Assembly: GCA_963807005.1 (NCBI GenBank)
Contig: CAWDZK010000001.1
Span: forward strand, 1,084,687-1,148,686
Reading direction: 5' to 3'
Length of the DNA: 64,000 nt
From: CAWDZK01 sp963807005
GTDB lineage: Bacteria > Actinomycetota > Actinomycetes > JACCUZ01
Shown: positions 1 through 7,853 of the stretch, one piece after another
How positions within the stretch are numbered: the stretch's first letter is position 1
Layout of the letters: each line of letters begins with the position of its first letter
The notes under the pieces: generated by a model
Seen by the model: the letters and a program-made list of their open reading frames with translations, nothing else
What the model was told of the DNA's origin: nothing
Database searches by the model: none
Program-made: the position numbers and the translations under genes

Positions 1-147
1 GTCGCCCTGCTCGTCATGTACGTCGCCGTGGTGGTCACCGTCGTCACCGGGGCCGACTACGTGCAGCGCGCTCTCCGGCTGCGGCGGACCTCCGACCGGA
101 CGGCGCGCCAGCGGGCCCGACGGGCGGGCCGACCGGGCCGCTCGTGA
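1..147 (+). CDS. pgsA: CDP-diacylglycerol-glycerol-3-phosphate 3-phosphatidyltransferase, C-terminal end (partial)
   Basis: Frame 1 is open from the window edge to the TGA at 145-147, giving 48 residues. It reads as one hydrophobic helix ending in VVTVVTGADYV, followed by an arginine-rich cytoplasmic tail. That helix plus T-G-x-D-Y is how actinobacterial PgsA proteins end. The enzyme makes phosphatidylglycerophosphate in the membrane. The stop overlaps the cinA start as GTGA, and pgsA-cinA-clgR is a common actinobacterial order, which supports the call. The CDP-alcohol phosphotransferase motif lies outside the window, so identity rests on the tail and the neighbours. Confidence 0.7.
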   Translation, partial: VALLVMYVAVVVTVVTGADYVQRALRLRRTSDRTARQRARRAGRPGRS

Positions 148-656
148 CGCCGGACCCGGCTGCGGTCGAGCTCGCGCGGCAGGTGCACGACGCGCTCCTG
201 TCCCGCGGCGAGACCGTCGCTGTGGCCGAGTCGCTCACCGGCGGCCTGCTCGGCGCCACGATCACCGCGGTGCCCGGGGTGTCCGCGACCTTCCGCGGCG
301 GAGTCGTCGCCTACGCCACCGACGTGAAGTCCTCGGTGCTCGGCGTCGACGCCGAGGCTCTCGCCCTGAGCGGTCCGGTCGACCGGGTCGTGGCGGGGAA
401 CATGGCCTCGGGTGTCCGGATCCTGCTGCAGGCGTCGTACGGGCTCGCGACGACGGGTGTCGCCGGCCCGGACCCGCAGGACGGTCACCCCCCGGGGGAG
501 GTCCACCTGGGGCTGGCGGGTGGGGGACGCCGGCGGCTGCGCGTCCGGTCGCTGCAGCTCGAGGGCGACCGGGCCGGGATCCGGGCGGCGGCCGTCGTCG
601 CCGCCCTCGCCTTCCTGCGCGACACCCTGGCCGAGGACCGGGACGCAGCAGGATGA
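144..656 (+). CDS. cinA: CinA C-terminal domain protein (PncC-type nicotinamide nucleotide amidase)
   Basis: 170 residues corresponding to the CinA C-terminal domain only, which is the usual actinobacterial form without the N-terminal MoCF-like domain. The signature AESLTGGLLGA lies at about residues 28-38, with the serine that acts as nucleophile in PncC amidases, and TTGVAGPDP follows near residue 104. The family deamidates nicotinamide mononucleotide in NAD salvage. The start is GTG at 144, overlapping the pgsA stop by 4 bp, so the two are translationally coupled. Whether this copy is enzymatically active cannot be told from sequence alone. Confidence 0.88.
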   Translation: MTPDPAAVELARQVHDALLSRGETVAVAESLTGGLLGATITAVPGVSATFRGGVVAYATDVKSSVLGVDAEALALSGPVDRVVAGNMASGVRILLQASYGLATTGVAGPDPQDGHPPGEVHLGLAGGGRRRLRVRSLQLEGDRAGIRAAAVVAALAFLRDTLAEDRDAAG

Positions 657-763
657 TTACAGCGTTACACTTGGCGGTCCCGGTGGGCGCGGGTCGCGCG
701 GCCCGCCTGTCCGCAGCACCGGCTACGGTGATCACCGACCGGACCGAGAAGGAGGGAACCGCG

Positions 764-1078
764 ATGATCCTGCTCCGCCGCCTGCTGGGCGACGTCCTGC
801 GTGAGCGCCGCCAGGAGCAGGGCCGCACCCTGCGCGAGGTGTCCTCCGTCGCGCGCGTCTCGCTCGGCTACCTGTCCGAGGTCGAGCGCGGGCAGAAGGA
901 AGCCTCCTCCGAGCTGCTCGGCTCGATCTGCGAGGCGCTGGACGTCCCGATGTCCGAGCTGCTGCGCGAGGTGAGCGACAACCTCGCCCTCGCCGAGGCC
1001 GTGTCCTCGGTCGAGCCGCTCGCGCCGGTCCCGTCGACGGTGCCCTCGTCGCTGCAGGTCACCGACCTCGCCGCCTGA
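764..1078 (+). CDS. clgR: XRE-family transcriptional activator ClgR
   Basis: 104 residues beginning MILLRRLLGDVLR, with a helix-turn-helix of the Cro/CI type (TLREVSSVARVSLGYLSEVERG) over about residues 20-42 and the family hallmark QKEASSELL just after it. This run is nearly diagnostic for ClgR, which activates clp protease and other proteostasis genes and often its own promoter. The ATG at 764 is preferred because AAGGAGG sits at 749-755. An upstream in-frame ATG at 653 overlaps cinA and lacks homology. A 10-bp palindrome GGTGATCACC lies at 728-737, overlapping a possible -10 (TACGGT, 724-729); a regulatory role is conjecture. Confidence 0.9.
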   Translation: MILLRRLLGDVLRERRQEQGRTLREVSSVARVSLGYLSEVERGQKEASSELLGSICEALDVPMSELLREVSDNLALAEAVSSVEPLAPVPSTVPSSLQVTDLAA

Positions 1079-1167
1079 CCTCCTGACCTGCTGACCGCCT
1101 GACCTGACCTCCTGACCTCCGACCTCCCGACCTGCTGACCGCCTGACCCGCTGACCACCTCCCGCCA
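1072..1167. repeat. Degenerate CTGACC tandem repeat after clgR
   Basis: About ten copies of the hexamer CTGACC, separated by 0-4 bases, begin in the last clgR codons and run for roughly 90 bp. An 18-bp unit (CCTGCTGACCGCCTGACC) occurs exactly at 1087-1104 and again at 1131-1148, so the tract grew by internal duplication. It contains many TGA triplets in several frames and encodes nothing plausible. Confidence 0.8.
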
Positions 1168-1215
1168 CCGCGCGACACGGTTCGCCGGTGCCGCGGGCGG
1201 GTACCTACCGGCCGT

Positions 1216-1263
1216 CGGACGCCCGTCCACCCCATCGTCAACGGGGGTGTGGACGGGCGTCCG
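1216..1263. terminator. Hairpin terminator between convergent clgR and nei
   Basis: CGGACGCCCGTCCAC at 1216-1230 pairs perfectly with GTGGACGGGCGTCCG at 1249-1263 (15 bp). It lies between two convergent genes and is nearly symmetrical, so it can serve both strands. There is no U-tract, as is common for actinobacterial hairpin terminators. Confidence 0.75.
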
Positions 1264-1272
1264 CCATCACGG

Positions 1273-2124
1273 CTAGGGCCGGTAGCGGGTCCGGCCGGTC
1301 GGACGGTCGTCCCGTCGCGGCGGCGGCCGCGGGTCCGGTGCCGGCCCCGGCTGGCAGCGCGGGCACCAGTACGCGATCCGCTGGTACGGCGGGGCGCCCT
1401 GCTCGGCCGAGACCACGGTGGTGCCGCAGCGCAGGCAGGGGCGGCCCGCCCGCTCGAACACCCAGTGGTCCTGACCGCGCCGGTCGGTCCCCGTGGTCGT
1501 CTGCTGGACGTGCGCCTTGTTGAGGTCGAGCAGCCGGTGCGCCCGCGCCACGGCCGCGGCCAGGTCCACCTCGCGCACCGGGGTCCACGGCGAGACGCCC
1601 TCCAGGAAGCAGACCTCGGCCTTGTAGAGGTTGCCGATGCCGGCCAGGTTGCGCTGGTCGAGCAGCGCCTGGCCGAGCTCCCGGTCCGGGTCGGCGGCCA
1701 GCCGTCGTACCGCCTCGTCGGGGTCCCAGTCGGGACCCAGCAGGTCCGGACCGAGATGCCCGACCGCGTCGGACTCCCGGGTCCGCGGCAGCAGCTCGAT
1801 GACGGGCAGCCGGTAGCCCACGGCGTCCCACTCGCTCGTGCTCAGCAGCAGCCGCACCTGCCAGTCCGGCCCCCCGTGCCAGCGGGCTCCCGGCCGGTAC
1901 AGGTGCCACGACCCGTCCATCCGGAAGTGCGTGTGCAGGGTGAGGTCGTCGTCCAGCCGGGTCAGCAGGTGCTTGCCGCGGCTGACCACCTCCGTGACGG
2001 TGCGACCGGTGAGGTCCACGGTGGCCAGCTGGGGGACCCGGAAGTCCGAACGGGTCAGGACGCCGCCGGCCAGGGCCGCGTCCAGGCGGCGTCCGGCCAG
2101 CCAGACGGTGTCTCCCTCGGGCAT
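1273..2124 (-). CDS. nei: Fpg/Nei family DNA glycosylase (endonuclease VIII type)
   Basis: 283 residues starting MPEGDTV, so the catalytic Pro2 and Glu3 of the Fpg/Nei family are present. The H2TH region carries the characteristic LDQRNLAGIGNLYK run near residues 155-168. A C-terminal zinc finger (CLRCG ... WCPRCQ) follows near residues 230-260, with a disordered basic tail. The enzyme excises oxidised bases and cuts the abasic site in base excision repair. The MPEGDTV opening is typical of actinobacterial Nei2 proteins, which often neighbour lhr; lhr lies 10 kb away here. On the minus strand GATGCT (2136-2131) sits six bases before the ATG, suggesting a leaderless start. Confidence 0.9.
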   Translation of the reverse strand: MPEGDTVWLAGRRLDAALAGGVLTRSDFRVPQLATVDLTGRTVTEVVSRGKHLLTRLDDDLTLHTHFRMDGSWHLYRPGARWHGGPDWQVRLLLSTSEWDAVGYRLPVIELLPRTRESDAVGHLGPDLLGPDWDPDEAVRRLAADPDRELGQALLDQRNLAGIGNLYKAEVCFLEGVSPWTPVREVDLAAAVARAHRLLDLNKAHVQQTTTGTDRRGQDHWVFERAGRPCLRCGTTVVSAEQGAPPYQRIAYWCPRCQPGPAPDPRPPPRRDDRPTGRTRYRP

Positions 2125-2189
2125 GGTGTGAGCATCGTCTCCCGCGGGCGGGGGAAGACACCCGTGGGGTCCACCTGTTCGACAAGGAG

Positions 2190-2744
2190 ATGAGCCTCCT
2201 GTCCCGTACCGCAGAGCCGGTCACCGTCACGGTGGCGCGGCGCGTCGCCGCGGGCCGCGAGCACGAGTTCGAGCAGTGGTACGACGGCATCATCGGCGCC
2301 GCCGGCCGCTTCCCGGGCTTCCTGGGCTCCGGCGTCCTGCGCCCGCACACGGCCGAGCAGGACTGGCACGTGGTCTACCGGTTCGCCGACCCCGCCTCGC
2401 TCAGCCGCTGGGAGCAGTCGCCGGAGCGGGCCGAGTGGCTGCGCCGGGCCGACGACCTGGCCGAGGAGACCGGGGTCCGTCAGGTCACGGGTCTGGAGAC
2501 CTGGTTCGCGATGCCGGGGCGGACCGCCCCGGCGCCGCCGAAGTGGAAGATGGCCCTGGTCACCCTGGCGGCCATCGTGCCCCTGGTGCTGCTGATGAAC
2601 ATCCTGGTCGTGCCGCACCTCGCCGGCTGGCCGCTGGTCGCCCGCGCCCTCGTGTTCTCCGGGACCCTCACCGGGCTGATGACCTGGGTCGTGATGCCCC
2701 GGATCACCCGGTTGTTCCGCCGCTTCCTCTACGGTGGTCGCTGA
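2190..2744 (+). CDS. Antibiotic biosynthesis monooxygenase-like domain protein with two membrane helices
   Basis: 184 residues. The first 110 resemble an ABM (dimeric alpha/beta barrel) domain: TVTVARRVAAGREHEFEQWY at the start and WHVVYRFADPASLSRW in the middle. Two hydrophobic helices follow (about 122-142 and 148-170), and the protein ends in a basic tail. Proteins with this architecture are annotated as ABM family membrane proteins of unknown substrate; heme or quinol chemistry cannot be assumed. AAGGAG at 2180-2185 precedes the ATG by about four bases. It is transcribed divergently from nei. Confidence 0.75.
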   Translation: MSLLSRTAEPVTVTVARRVAAGREHEFEQWYDGIIGAAGRFPGFLGSGVLRPHTAEQDWHVVYRFADPASLSRWEQSPERAEWLRRADDLAEETGVRQVTGLETWFAMPGRTAPAPPKWKMALVTLAAIVPLVLLMNILVVPHLAGWPLVARALVFSGTLTGLMTWVVMPRITRLFRRFLYGGR

Positions 2745-2781
2745 CCGGTCGTCCCGACCGGCCCGAGGCCCGGAGGGCGCA

Positions 2782-3084
2782 GTGTTCGGTGGTGTCGAGG
2801 TCCTCCTCGTGGCGTTCTTCGTGCTGTTCGTGCTGATGTTCGTCGGCGTGGTGTTCTTCATGGTGACCGCGGCCGCCCGCAGCAAGCGCGCGCTGGAGGC
2901 CGGCGGGCTCGACCCGTTGGCGGCGCAGGCCCAGCTGGCCGCTCGCGCGGCCAACAGCGACCTGCTGGCACCGCGTCGCCCTCTGGAGGAGCGGCTGCGT
3001 GAGCTCGACGACCTGCATTCGCGCGGCGTGATCTCCGAGGACGAGCACGCCACGGCCCGGGCCAGGGCTCTCGCCGAGGGCTGA
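2782..3084 (+). CDS. Small membrane protein with C-terminal SHOCT-like motif
   Basis: 100 residues. One strongly hydrophobic helix (VLLVAFFVLFVLMFVGVVFF) occupies about residues 7-26, followed by a charged, probably cytoplasmic segment. The end, EERLRELDDLHSRGVISEDEHATARARAL, follows the SHOCT pattern (leucine-rich helix, G-x-I/L-T/S-x-x-E-F/H) found at the C terminus of many short bacterial proteins. GTG 2782 is chosen because GGAGG lies at 2772-2776. A GTG at 2734 would overlap the previous gene. Function is unknown. Confidence 0.7.
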   Translation: MFGGVEVLLVAFFVLFVLMFVGVVFFMVTAAARSKRALEAGGLDPLAAQAQLAARAANSDLLAPRRPLEERLRELDDLHSRGVISEDEHATARARALAEG

Positions 3085-3092
3085 CCCCAGCC

Positions 3093-3170
3093 CGGCACGG
3101 ACGACGGCACAACACCTCGTCCGCGGCTCCCGCGCAGCGCTCCGCTCCGTTGCGCCGTCGTTGGTGTCCG
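3093..3170. repeat. Dispersed palindromic element, family 1, copy a
   Basis: The left arm at about 3094-3113 (GGCACGGACGACGGCACAAC) is an imperfect reverse complement of the right arm at 3149-3169 (core GCGCCGTCGTTGGTG). Four further copies of the same arm sequence occur near 8.8, 9.95, 26.1 and 49.8 kb. This copy lies just after the stop of the preceding plus-strand gene. Confidence 0.7.
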
Positions 3171-3211
3171 GAGATTCGCAACAACCGTTCCGTAGGACGG
3201 GGGTTGCCCGC

Positions 3212-4747
3212 GTGCGGCCGCCCTGGTTGGTTGATCCCGTGCCGGACCCGGGGGAGCAGCCGAGCGTTGCCAGCGCGGACGAGGCCCGGGAGTTCGCGCG
3301 GGCCTACCGCGAGTTCCTCGAATGGGTCCATCAGGGCACGGCGGGGGAACGCGACAACCCGGTGGCGGCGCTGGTCCAAGACCACCTCGGTGCCGGTGCC
3401 GGGCTGTCGGTCCTGACCCACGAGCTGCCGCCGTTCGAGCACGTCAACGTGCAGACCGCGCTCGACGCGTGGGCTGCGGAGGACGGCCGCACCGTCGCCG
3501 TGCACGGCATCTCCGTCCCGCCGCACTACGAGGCACCCACCCTGCAGCACCTCGTGCTCGGCGAGGCCCTCGGGCCGGTCCGCTCCTCCGCACCCGACCT
3601 GGTCGACCTGCCGTCCGGGCCGGGACGGACGACGGCCTGCCTGCGCCGCGCCGTCCTGCTGGTCGACGACGCCCGGGGACGGTACGCCGTGATGATCCGG
3701 GTCCCCGACCGGCACGGCGAGCCGGTCCTGTCGCTCGAGGTCGCCGGCCTGCCCACGGCCGTCGCGCAGGGGGTGCTCCGCGAGCTGGCCGAGCTCCGGC
3801 TGCGGCTCAACGTCTACCGCGGGCAGGTGGTGGAGCTGGTACCCGGCCCCCAGGGCATGACCATGGTGTTCCCGGTGCTGGCCGTCACCCGTCGGGACGA
3901 CGTCGTCCTGCCCGAGCCCACGCTCCGCCGGGTCGAGCGCCACACGCTCGACGTCGTCGCCCATCGCGACGCCCTGCGCCAGGCCGGTCAGCACCTCAAG
4001 CGCGGCCTGCTGCTCTTCGGTCCGCCGGGCACGGGCAAGACGCACACCACCCGCTACCTGGTGCAGCAGCTCTCCGGCGCCACCGTGCTCATGCTGTCGG
4101 GCCAGTCTCTGCACGCCGTCGGCGCGGTCACCCAGCTGGCCCGGGACCTCCAGCCGGCGGTGATCGTGCTCGAGGACGTCGACCTGGTCGCGGAGGACCG
4201 GGGCTACGGGCCCGGGCCGAGCCCGGTGCTGTTCACCCTGCTGGACGCGATGGACGGTGCCGCCGAGGACGCCGACCTGCTCTTCCTGCTCACCACCAAC
4301 CGGGCCGACCTGCTCGAGCCGGCGCTGGCGGCCCGTCCCGGGCGGGTCGACGTCGCGGTGGAGATCCCGTTGCCGGACGACGACGGCCGGCGCCGGCTGG
4401 TCGAGCTGTACACCCGCGGCCTCGAGGTCGCGATGGACGACGCCGAGCTGGACGAGGTCGTCGCCCGGATGCAGGGAGTGACCGCCTCGTTCGTCAAGGA
4501 GCTGGTCCGTCGGGCGGTGCTGGAGTCGCTCACGCGGGGGAGTGGTCCAGGCGCACCGCTGACCGTCGACGTCGTCACGGCGGCCCTCGACGACCTGCTC
4601 GACGCCGGGCAGGCGGTGACCCGGGCCCTGCTCGGGGCAGGCCCGGTCGAGGACGTCGGTCGCGCGGCGGGCGGTCATCAGGGTGCCGCCTGGCTCGGCG
4701 TCCCGGGCGTGGCCCCCGGCGGCTCGTGGAGGATGGGCTTCGACTGA
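3212..4747 (+). CDS. AAA+ ATPase (Cdc48/FtsH-like AAA module) with an uncharacterised N-terminal region
   Basis: 511 residues from GTG 3212. The C-terminal half is a single AAA module: Walker A GPPGTGKTH near residue 270, Walker B VIVLEDVD near 318, sensor LLTTNRAD near 363, and an arginine-finger segment ALAARPGRVDVAVEIPLP. A helical lid follows. The N-terminal 240 residues match nothing I recognise. There is no metalloprotease HExxH motif and no membrane helix, so it is not FtsH. It could remodel or unfold a partner. The frame continues upstream to TTG 3161/GTG 3164, but these lie inside the palindromic repeat arm; GTG 3239 is also possible. Confidence 0.75.
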   Translation: MRPPWLVDPVPDPGEQPSVASADEAREFARAYREFLEWVHQGTAGERDNPVAALVQDHLGAGAGLSVLTHELPPFEHVNVQTALDAWAAEDGRTVAVHGISVPPHYEAPTLQHLVLGEALGPVRSSAPDLVDLPSGPGRTTACLRRAVLLVDDARGRYAVMIRVPDRHGEPVLSLEVAGLPTAVAQGVLRELAELRLRLNVYRGQVVELVPGPQGMTMVFPVLAVTRRDDVVLPEPTLRRVERHTLDVVAHRDALRQAGQHLKRGLLLFGPPGTGKTHTTRYLVQQLSGATVLMLSGQSLHAVGAVTQLARDLQPAVIVLEDVDLVAEDRGYGPGPSPVLFTLLDAMDGAAEDADLLFLLTTNRADLLEPALAARPGRVDVAVEIPLPDDDGRRRLVELYTRGLEVAMDDAELDEVVARMQGVTASFVKELVRRAVLESLTRGSGPGAPLTVDVVTAALDDLLDAGQAVTRALLGAGPVEDVGRAAGGHQGAAWLGVPGVAPGGSWRMGFD

Positions 4748-4764
4748 CCTGTCGCCCTGGGTGG

Positions 4765-4790
4765 CCGACAACTGATTCGACAATTGTCGG
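4765..4790. promoter_or_regulatory. Palindromic operator candidate upstream of the VOC-ABC operon
   Basis: CGACAATTGTCG at 4778-4789 is a perfect 12-bp palindrome, extended by a further CCGACAA half-site at 4765-4771 and TTGTCCGG at 4793-4800. It stands out as AT-rich in this sequence and lies 25-50 bp before the GTG at 4815. This is the expected position for a repressor site. No regulator gene is adjacent. Confidence 0.45.
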
Positions 4791-4814
4791 TGTTGTCCGG
4801 TTGGCTTCCCGGCC

Positions 4815-5201
4815 GTGAGCATCCGCTGGCAGTGCCTGTGCATCGACGCGACCGACCCCGACCCGATCGCCCGCTTCTGGGAGCAGGCGCTGGGCTGGCG
4901 TCGTACCTACGACACGCCGGACGAGGTCGTCCTGGAGCCCCCTGCGGGCAGCCCGGAGGACGGCGTCGCGCCGGACATCCTGGTCCTGCGGGTCCCTGAG
5001 CAGAAGACGGTCAAGAACCGGCTGCACATCGACCTGCGCCCGGACGACCAGGCGGCCGAGGTGGCCCGGCTGGAGGCGCTCGGCGCCACCCGGGTGTCGG
5101 TGGGGCAGGGCGAGGACGCCACCTGGGTGGTACTGGCCGACCCGGACGGCAACGAGTTCTGCGTGCTGCGTGCGCTCACCGCCGAGGAGCTGGCGCAGTG
5201 A
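4815..5201 (+). CDS. VOC (glyoxalase-like) family protein
   Basis: 128 residues with the two-repeat VOC fold of the Glyoxalase_6 type: IRWQCLCIDATDPDPIARFWEQALGW at the start, NRLHIDLRPDD in the middle and VVLADPDGNEFCVL at the end. Family members bind metals or small molecules and include dioxygenases, isomerases and bleomycin/fosfomycin resistance proteins; the actual ligand is unknown. It starts at GTG 4815 and its stop overlaps the next gene as GTGA. It is therefore the first gene of a drug-exporter-like operon, where an accessory detoxification or sensing role is an inference. Confidence 0.8.
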   Translation: MSIRWQCLCIDATDPDPIARFWEQALGWRRTYDTPDEVVLEPPAGSPEDGVAPDILVLRVPEQKTVKNRLHIDLRPDDQAAEVARLEALGATRVSVGQGEDATWVVLADPDGNEFCVLRALTAEELAQ

Positions 5202-6166
5202 CCGTCATCGAGGCCAGCGGACTGCGTCGCACCTACCGAACCCGCACCAGTCCCTGGCGCCGGGCCACCCGGGAGGTCGAGGCCGTCCGCGGCGTCGACT
5301 TCGCGGTCGAGCGCGGTGAGCTGTTCGGCCTGCTGGGGCCGAACGGCGCCGGCAAGACCACGACGATCAAGATGCTCATCACGCTGCTGCTGCCGACGGC
5401 CGGCACCGCTCGGGTGCTCGGGCACGACGTGGTCGAGTCGCCACGCGAGGTGCGCCGCCGGGTGGGGTACGTCTTCGGCGGGGACCGCGGGCTCTACGAG
5501 CGGCTGTCCGGGCTGGACAACCTGCGCTACTTCGCCGAGCTGTACGGCGTGCCGGCCCGGGAGCAGAAGGCGCGCATCGCCGAGCTGCTCGAGCTGGCCG
5601 GGCTCACCGGCCGGGAGAAGGAGCGGGTGGAGGGCTACTCCCGCGGGATGCGGCAGCGGCTGCACATCGCCCGCGGGCTGCTGCACCGGCCCGAGGTGCT
5701 GTTCCTCGACGAGCCGTCGATCGGCATCGACCCGGTCGGCGCCCGCGAGCTGCGCGCCACGGTGGCGAACCTGCGTGCCTCCGGGACCACCATCCTGCTG
5801 ACCACCCACTACATGTTCGAGGCAGACGAGCTGTGCGACCGGATCGCGGTGATCGCCGACGGCCGGATCGTGGCCGAGGGGACGCCGTCCGACCTCAAGG
5901 GCCGGGTCGGTGAGGGCTCGGTGGTCGAGGTCGAGCTGTTCGGCGCGCCGAACGGCGCCCTCGAACGGGTCCAGGCGCTGGCCGGCGTGCGGACGGCCCT
6001 GATGGAGGAGCGCGGCCAGGTCCAGGTGCTGGTGGTGCGTGCCGAGCCCGGCGCCGAGGTGACTCAGCCGGTCCTTGCCTGCCTGGACGGCATCGCTCTC
6101 GGGCGGGTCTCCACCCGGCAGCCGACGCTCGAGGACGCCTACGTCGAGCTGGTGGAGTCGGCATGA
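5198..6166 (+). CDS. ABC-2 exporter ATP-binding protein (DrrA type)
   Basis: 322 residues. Walker A GPNGAGKTTT lies near residues 45-54, a degenerate signature YSRGMRQRLHIARGL near 147, Walker B VLFLDEPSIGIDP near 167 and the switch histidine in LLTTHYMFEADELC near 201. The C-terminal 80 residues are the DrrA-like accessory domain, ending TLEDAYVELV. It energises export through the two permeases that follow, with 4-bp overlaps on both sides. The substrate is unknown; drugs, lipids or polyketides are typical of the family. Confidence 0.88.
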   Translation: MTVIEASGLRRTYRTRTSPWRRATREVEAVRGVDFAVERGELFGLLGPNGAGKTTTIKMLITLLLPTAGTARVLGHDVVESPREVRRRVGYVFGGDRGLYERLSGLDNLRYFAELYGVPAREQKARIAELLELAGLTGREKERVEGYSRGMRQRLHIARGLLHRPEVLFLDEPSIGIDPVGARELRATVANLRASGTTILLTTHYMFEADELCDRIAVIADGRIVAEGTPSDLKGRVGEGSVVEVELFGAPNGALERVQALAGVRTALMEERGQVQVLVVRAEPGAEVTQPVLACLDGIALGRVSTRQPTLEDAYVELVESA

Positions 6167-6948
6167 CCGCCGGGTCGGCGCACCTGCTGCGCGTGCTCGC
6201 GGTGGGCTGGTGGTTCCACCTGAAGATGCTGTCGCGGTCGGCGTTCAACGGCGTCCTGCAGATCCTCTGGCCGCTGTTCTTCGCCACCATCGCCTTCCTC
6301 ATGTACGGGCTGGGTGGCGACGACCGCACGCTGCTGTTCGCCTCGATCGGCGCCAGCGTGATGGGGGTCTGGTCCGCGGTCAGCACGTCGGGCAGCGGAG
6401 CGGTCCAGCGCGAACGCTGGCAGGGGACCCTCGAGCTGCTCGTCGCGGCACCCGTTCCGCTCGCCGCCGTGCTGCTGCCCATCACCACCGCGATGGCCAC
6501 GGTCGGGCTCTACGCGATGGCCGCCACCCTGCTCTGGGGTCGGCTGCTGTTCGGCATCGACGTGACCATCGAGCACCCCTGGCTGTTCGCCCTGTCGGTG
6601 CCGGTCACCGTGCTCGCGATCGGCATGCTCGGCTTCCTGCTCAGCGTCACGGTGGTCCGCTACCGCAGCGGGTGGGCGCTGGGCAACGCCTTCGAGATGC
6701 CGGTCTGGCTGGTCTCCGGCTTCCTGGTGCCGATCAGCATCCTGCCCGACTGGGTGCGCCCGATCTCCTGGCTGCTCGCGCCGACCTGGGGGGTCCGGGC
6801 CATCCGGGAGTCGGCACTGGGCGGCCAGCCGCTGCCGGACCTGCTGCTGTGCCTGCTGCTCGGCAGCGCCTACCTGGCCATCGGCGTCCTGGCGGCCGGC
6901 GGCATCCTGCGCTCGGCCCGCCGCAACGCGACCCTGTCGCTGTCATGA
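6163..6948 (+). CDS. ABC-2 type transporter permease
   Basis: 261 residues with about six hydrophobic segments. The ABC-2 signature region (SGWALGNAFEMPVWLVSGFLVPISILPDW) falls near residues 165-195, followed by a re-entrant helix region and a last helix (AYLAIGVLAAGGILRSARR). It pairs with the next gene as a heterodimeric channel for the preceding ATPase. It starts ATG at 6163 in an ATGA overlap and ends in an ATGA overlap, so all four genes of the operon are translationally coupled. Confidence 0.85.
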   Translation: MTAGSAHLLRVLAVGWWFHLKMLSRSAFNGVLQILWPLFFATIAFLMYGLGGDDRTLLFASIGASVMGVWSAVSTSGSGAVQRERWQGTLELLVAAPVPLAAVLLPITTAMATVGLYAMAATLLWGRLLFGIDVTIEHPWLFALSVPVTVLAIGMLGFLLSVTVVRYRSGWALGNAFEMPVWLVSGFLVPISILPDWVRPISWLLAPTWGVRAIRESALGGQPLPDLLLCLLLGSAYLAIGVLAAGGILRSARRNATLSLS

Positions 6949-7742
6949 GCGCGGTCCTCAACGCGGCCCGGATCTTCGTCCTCGGCGGGATGATGAGCTA
7001 CCGGGCGCTGTTCCACTGGCTGTCGCCGTGGATCCTCATCCCGTCGTTCCTGGTGGGCCCGATCGCCCAGATCCTGCTCTTCGCCTACCTCGGCCGCAAC
7101 GCGGGAGTGGGCTCGGACGAGTTCTTCGTGATCGGCAACTCACTGCAGTACGCCGCCATCCCGTGCCTGTTCGCGATGGGCAACACGATCGGCGACGAGC
7201 GGCAGGAGAAGACCCTCGGCATCATCCTGTCGACGCCGGCACCCCGGGTGCCGCTGTTCCTCGGCCGGGCGCTGCCCGTGATCGCCAACGGGTTCCTGGT
7301 GGCGCTGTTCGCGCTGGTGGTGGGCGGCGCGATCTTCTCCATCGACGTCCCGGCGTCGTCGTACCTGCCCATCGCGGTGACCGCCCTGGTCGCGTCGTTC
7401 GCCTGCACCGGGCTCGGGCTGGTCACCGCCGCGCTCGCCCTCCGGGTACGGGAGACCGCGGTGCTGGCCAACGTCATCTTCGGGTTCCTGCTCATCTTCT
7501 GTGGCGTGAACGTGCCACTGGACTCGTTGCCCGGCTGGATGTCTGCGGTGTCGCCCTGGCTCCCCCTCACCCACGGCATCGACGCCGCCCGGCAGCTGGC
7601 CGACGGTGCCACCCTCGGCTCGGTCGGGGGCGACCTGGTCCGCGAGGGCGCCCTCGGCGCGGTCTATGTGCTCGTCGGCATGGTGATGCTGTCCTACTTC
7701 GAGTGGGAGAGCCGCCGGCGGGCGACGCTCGAGGTGTTCTGA
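6945..7742 (+). CDS. ABC-2 type transporter permease
   Basis: 265 residues beginning MSAVLNAARIF at ATG 6945, which overlaps the preceding TGA. Five to six hydrophobic helices are visible, with the cytosolic loop GDERQEKTLGIILSTPAPRVPLFLGRAL typical of ABC-2 permeases and the conserved VNVPLDSLPGWM segment before the last helices. It is the second half of the membrane channel encoded by this operon. The reading frame extends far upstream, but that part overlaps the other two ABC genes and is not coding. No obvious terminator hairpin follows. Confidence 0.85.
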   Translation: MSAVLNAARIFVLGGMMSYRALFHWLSPWILIPSFLVGPIAQILLFAYLGRNAGVGSDEFFVIGNSLQYAAIPCLFAMGNTIGDERQEKTLGIILSTPAPRVPLFLGRALPVIANGFLVALFALVVGGAIFSIDVPASSYLPIAVTALVASFACTGLGLVTAALALRVRETAVLANVIFGFLLIFCGVNVPLDSLPGWMSAVSPWLPLTHGIDAARQLADGATLGSVGGDLVREGALGAVYVLVGMVMLSYFEWESRRRATLEVF

Positions 7743-7853
7743 CCCACCCGGCGAGCGGTGCGAGCAGCGCGGTTGCGGTGAGACGACCCTTCCGCCCGAG
7801 GTGCCATCGGGCAGGATGACGGCGACATCGACATCCGTCGGAAGGTGGCGTCC

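Noticed and set aside
653..763. N-terminal extension of ClgR from ATG 653
   Set aside because: It overlaps the cinA stop, has no ribosome-binding site and adds residues absent from ClgR; AAGGAGG supports ATG 764.
4748..4814. Ori-like or DnaA-box interpretation of the AT-rich palindrome
   Set aside because: Only one short palindrome, no TTATCCACA-type boxes, and the position fits an operator for the following operon.
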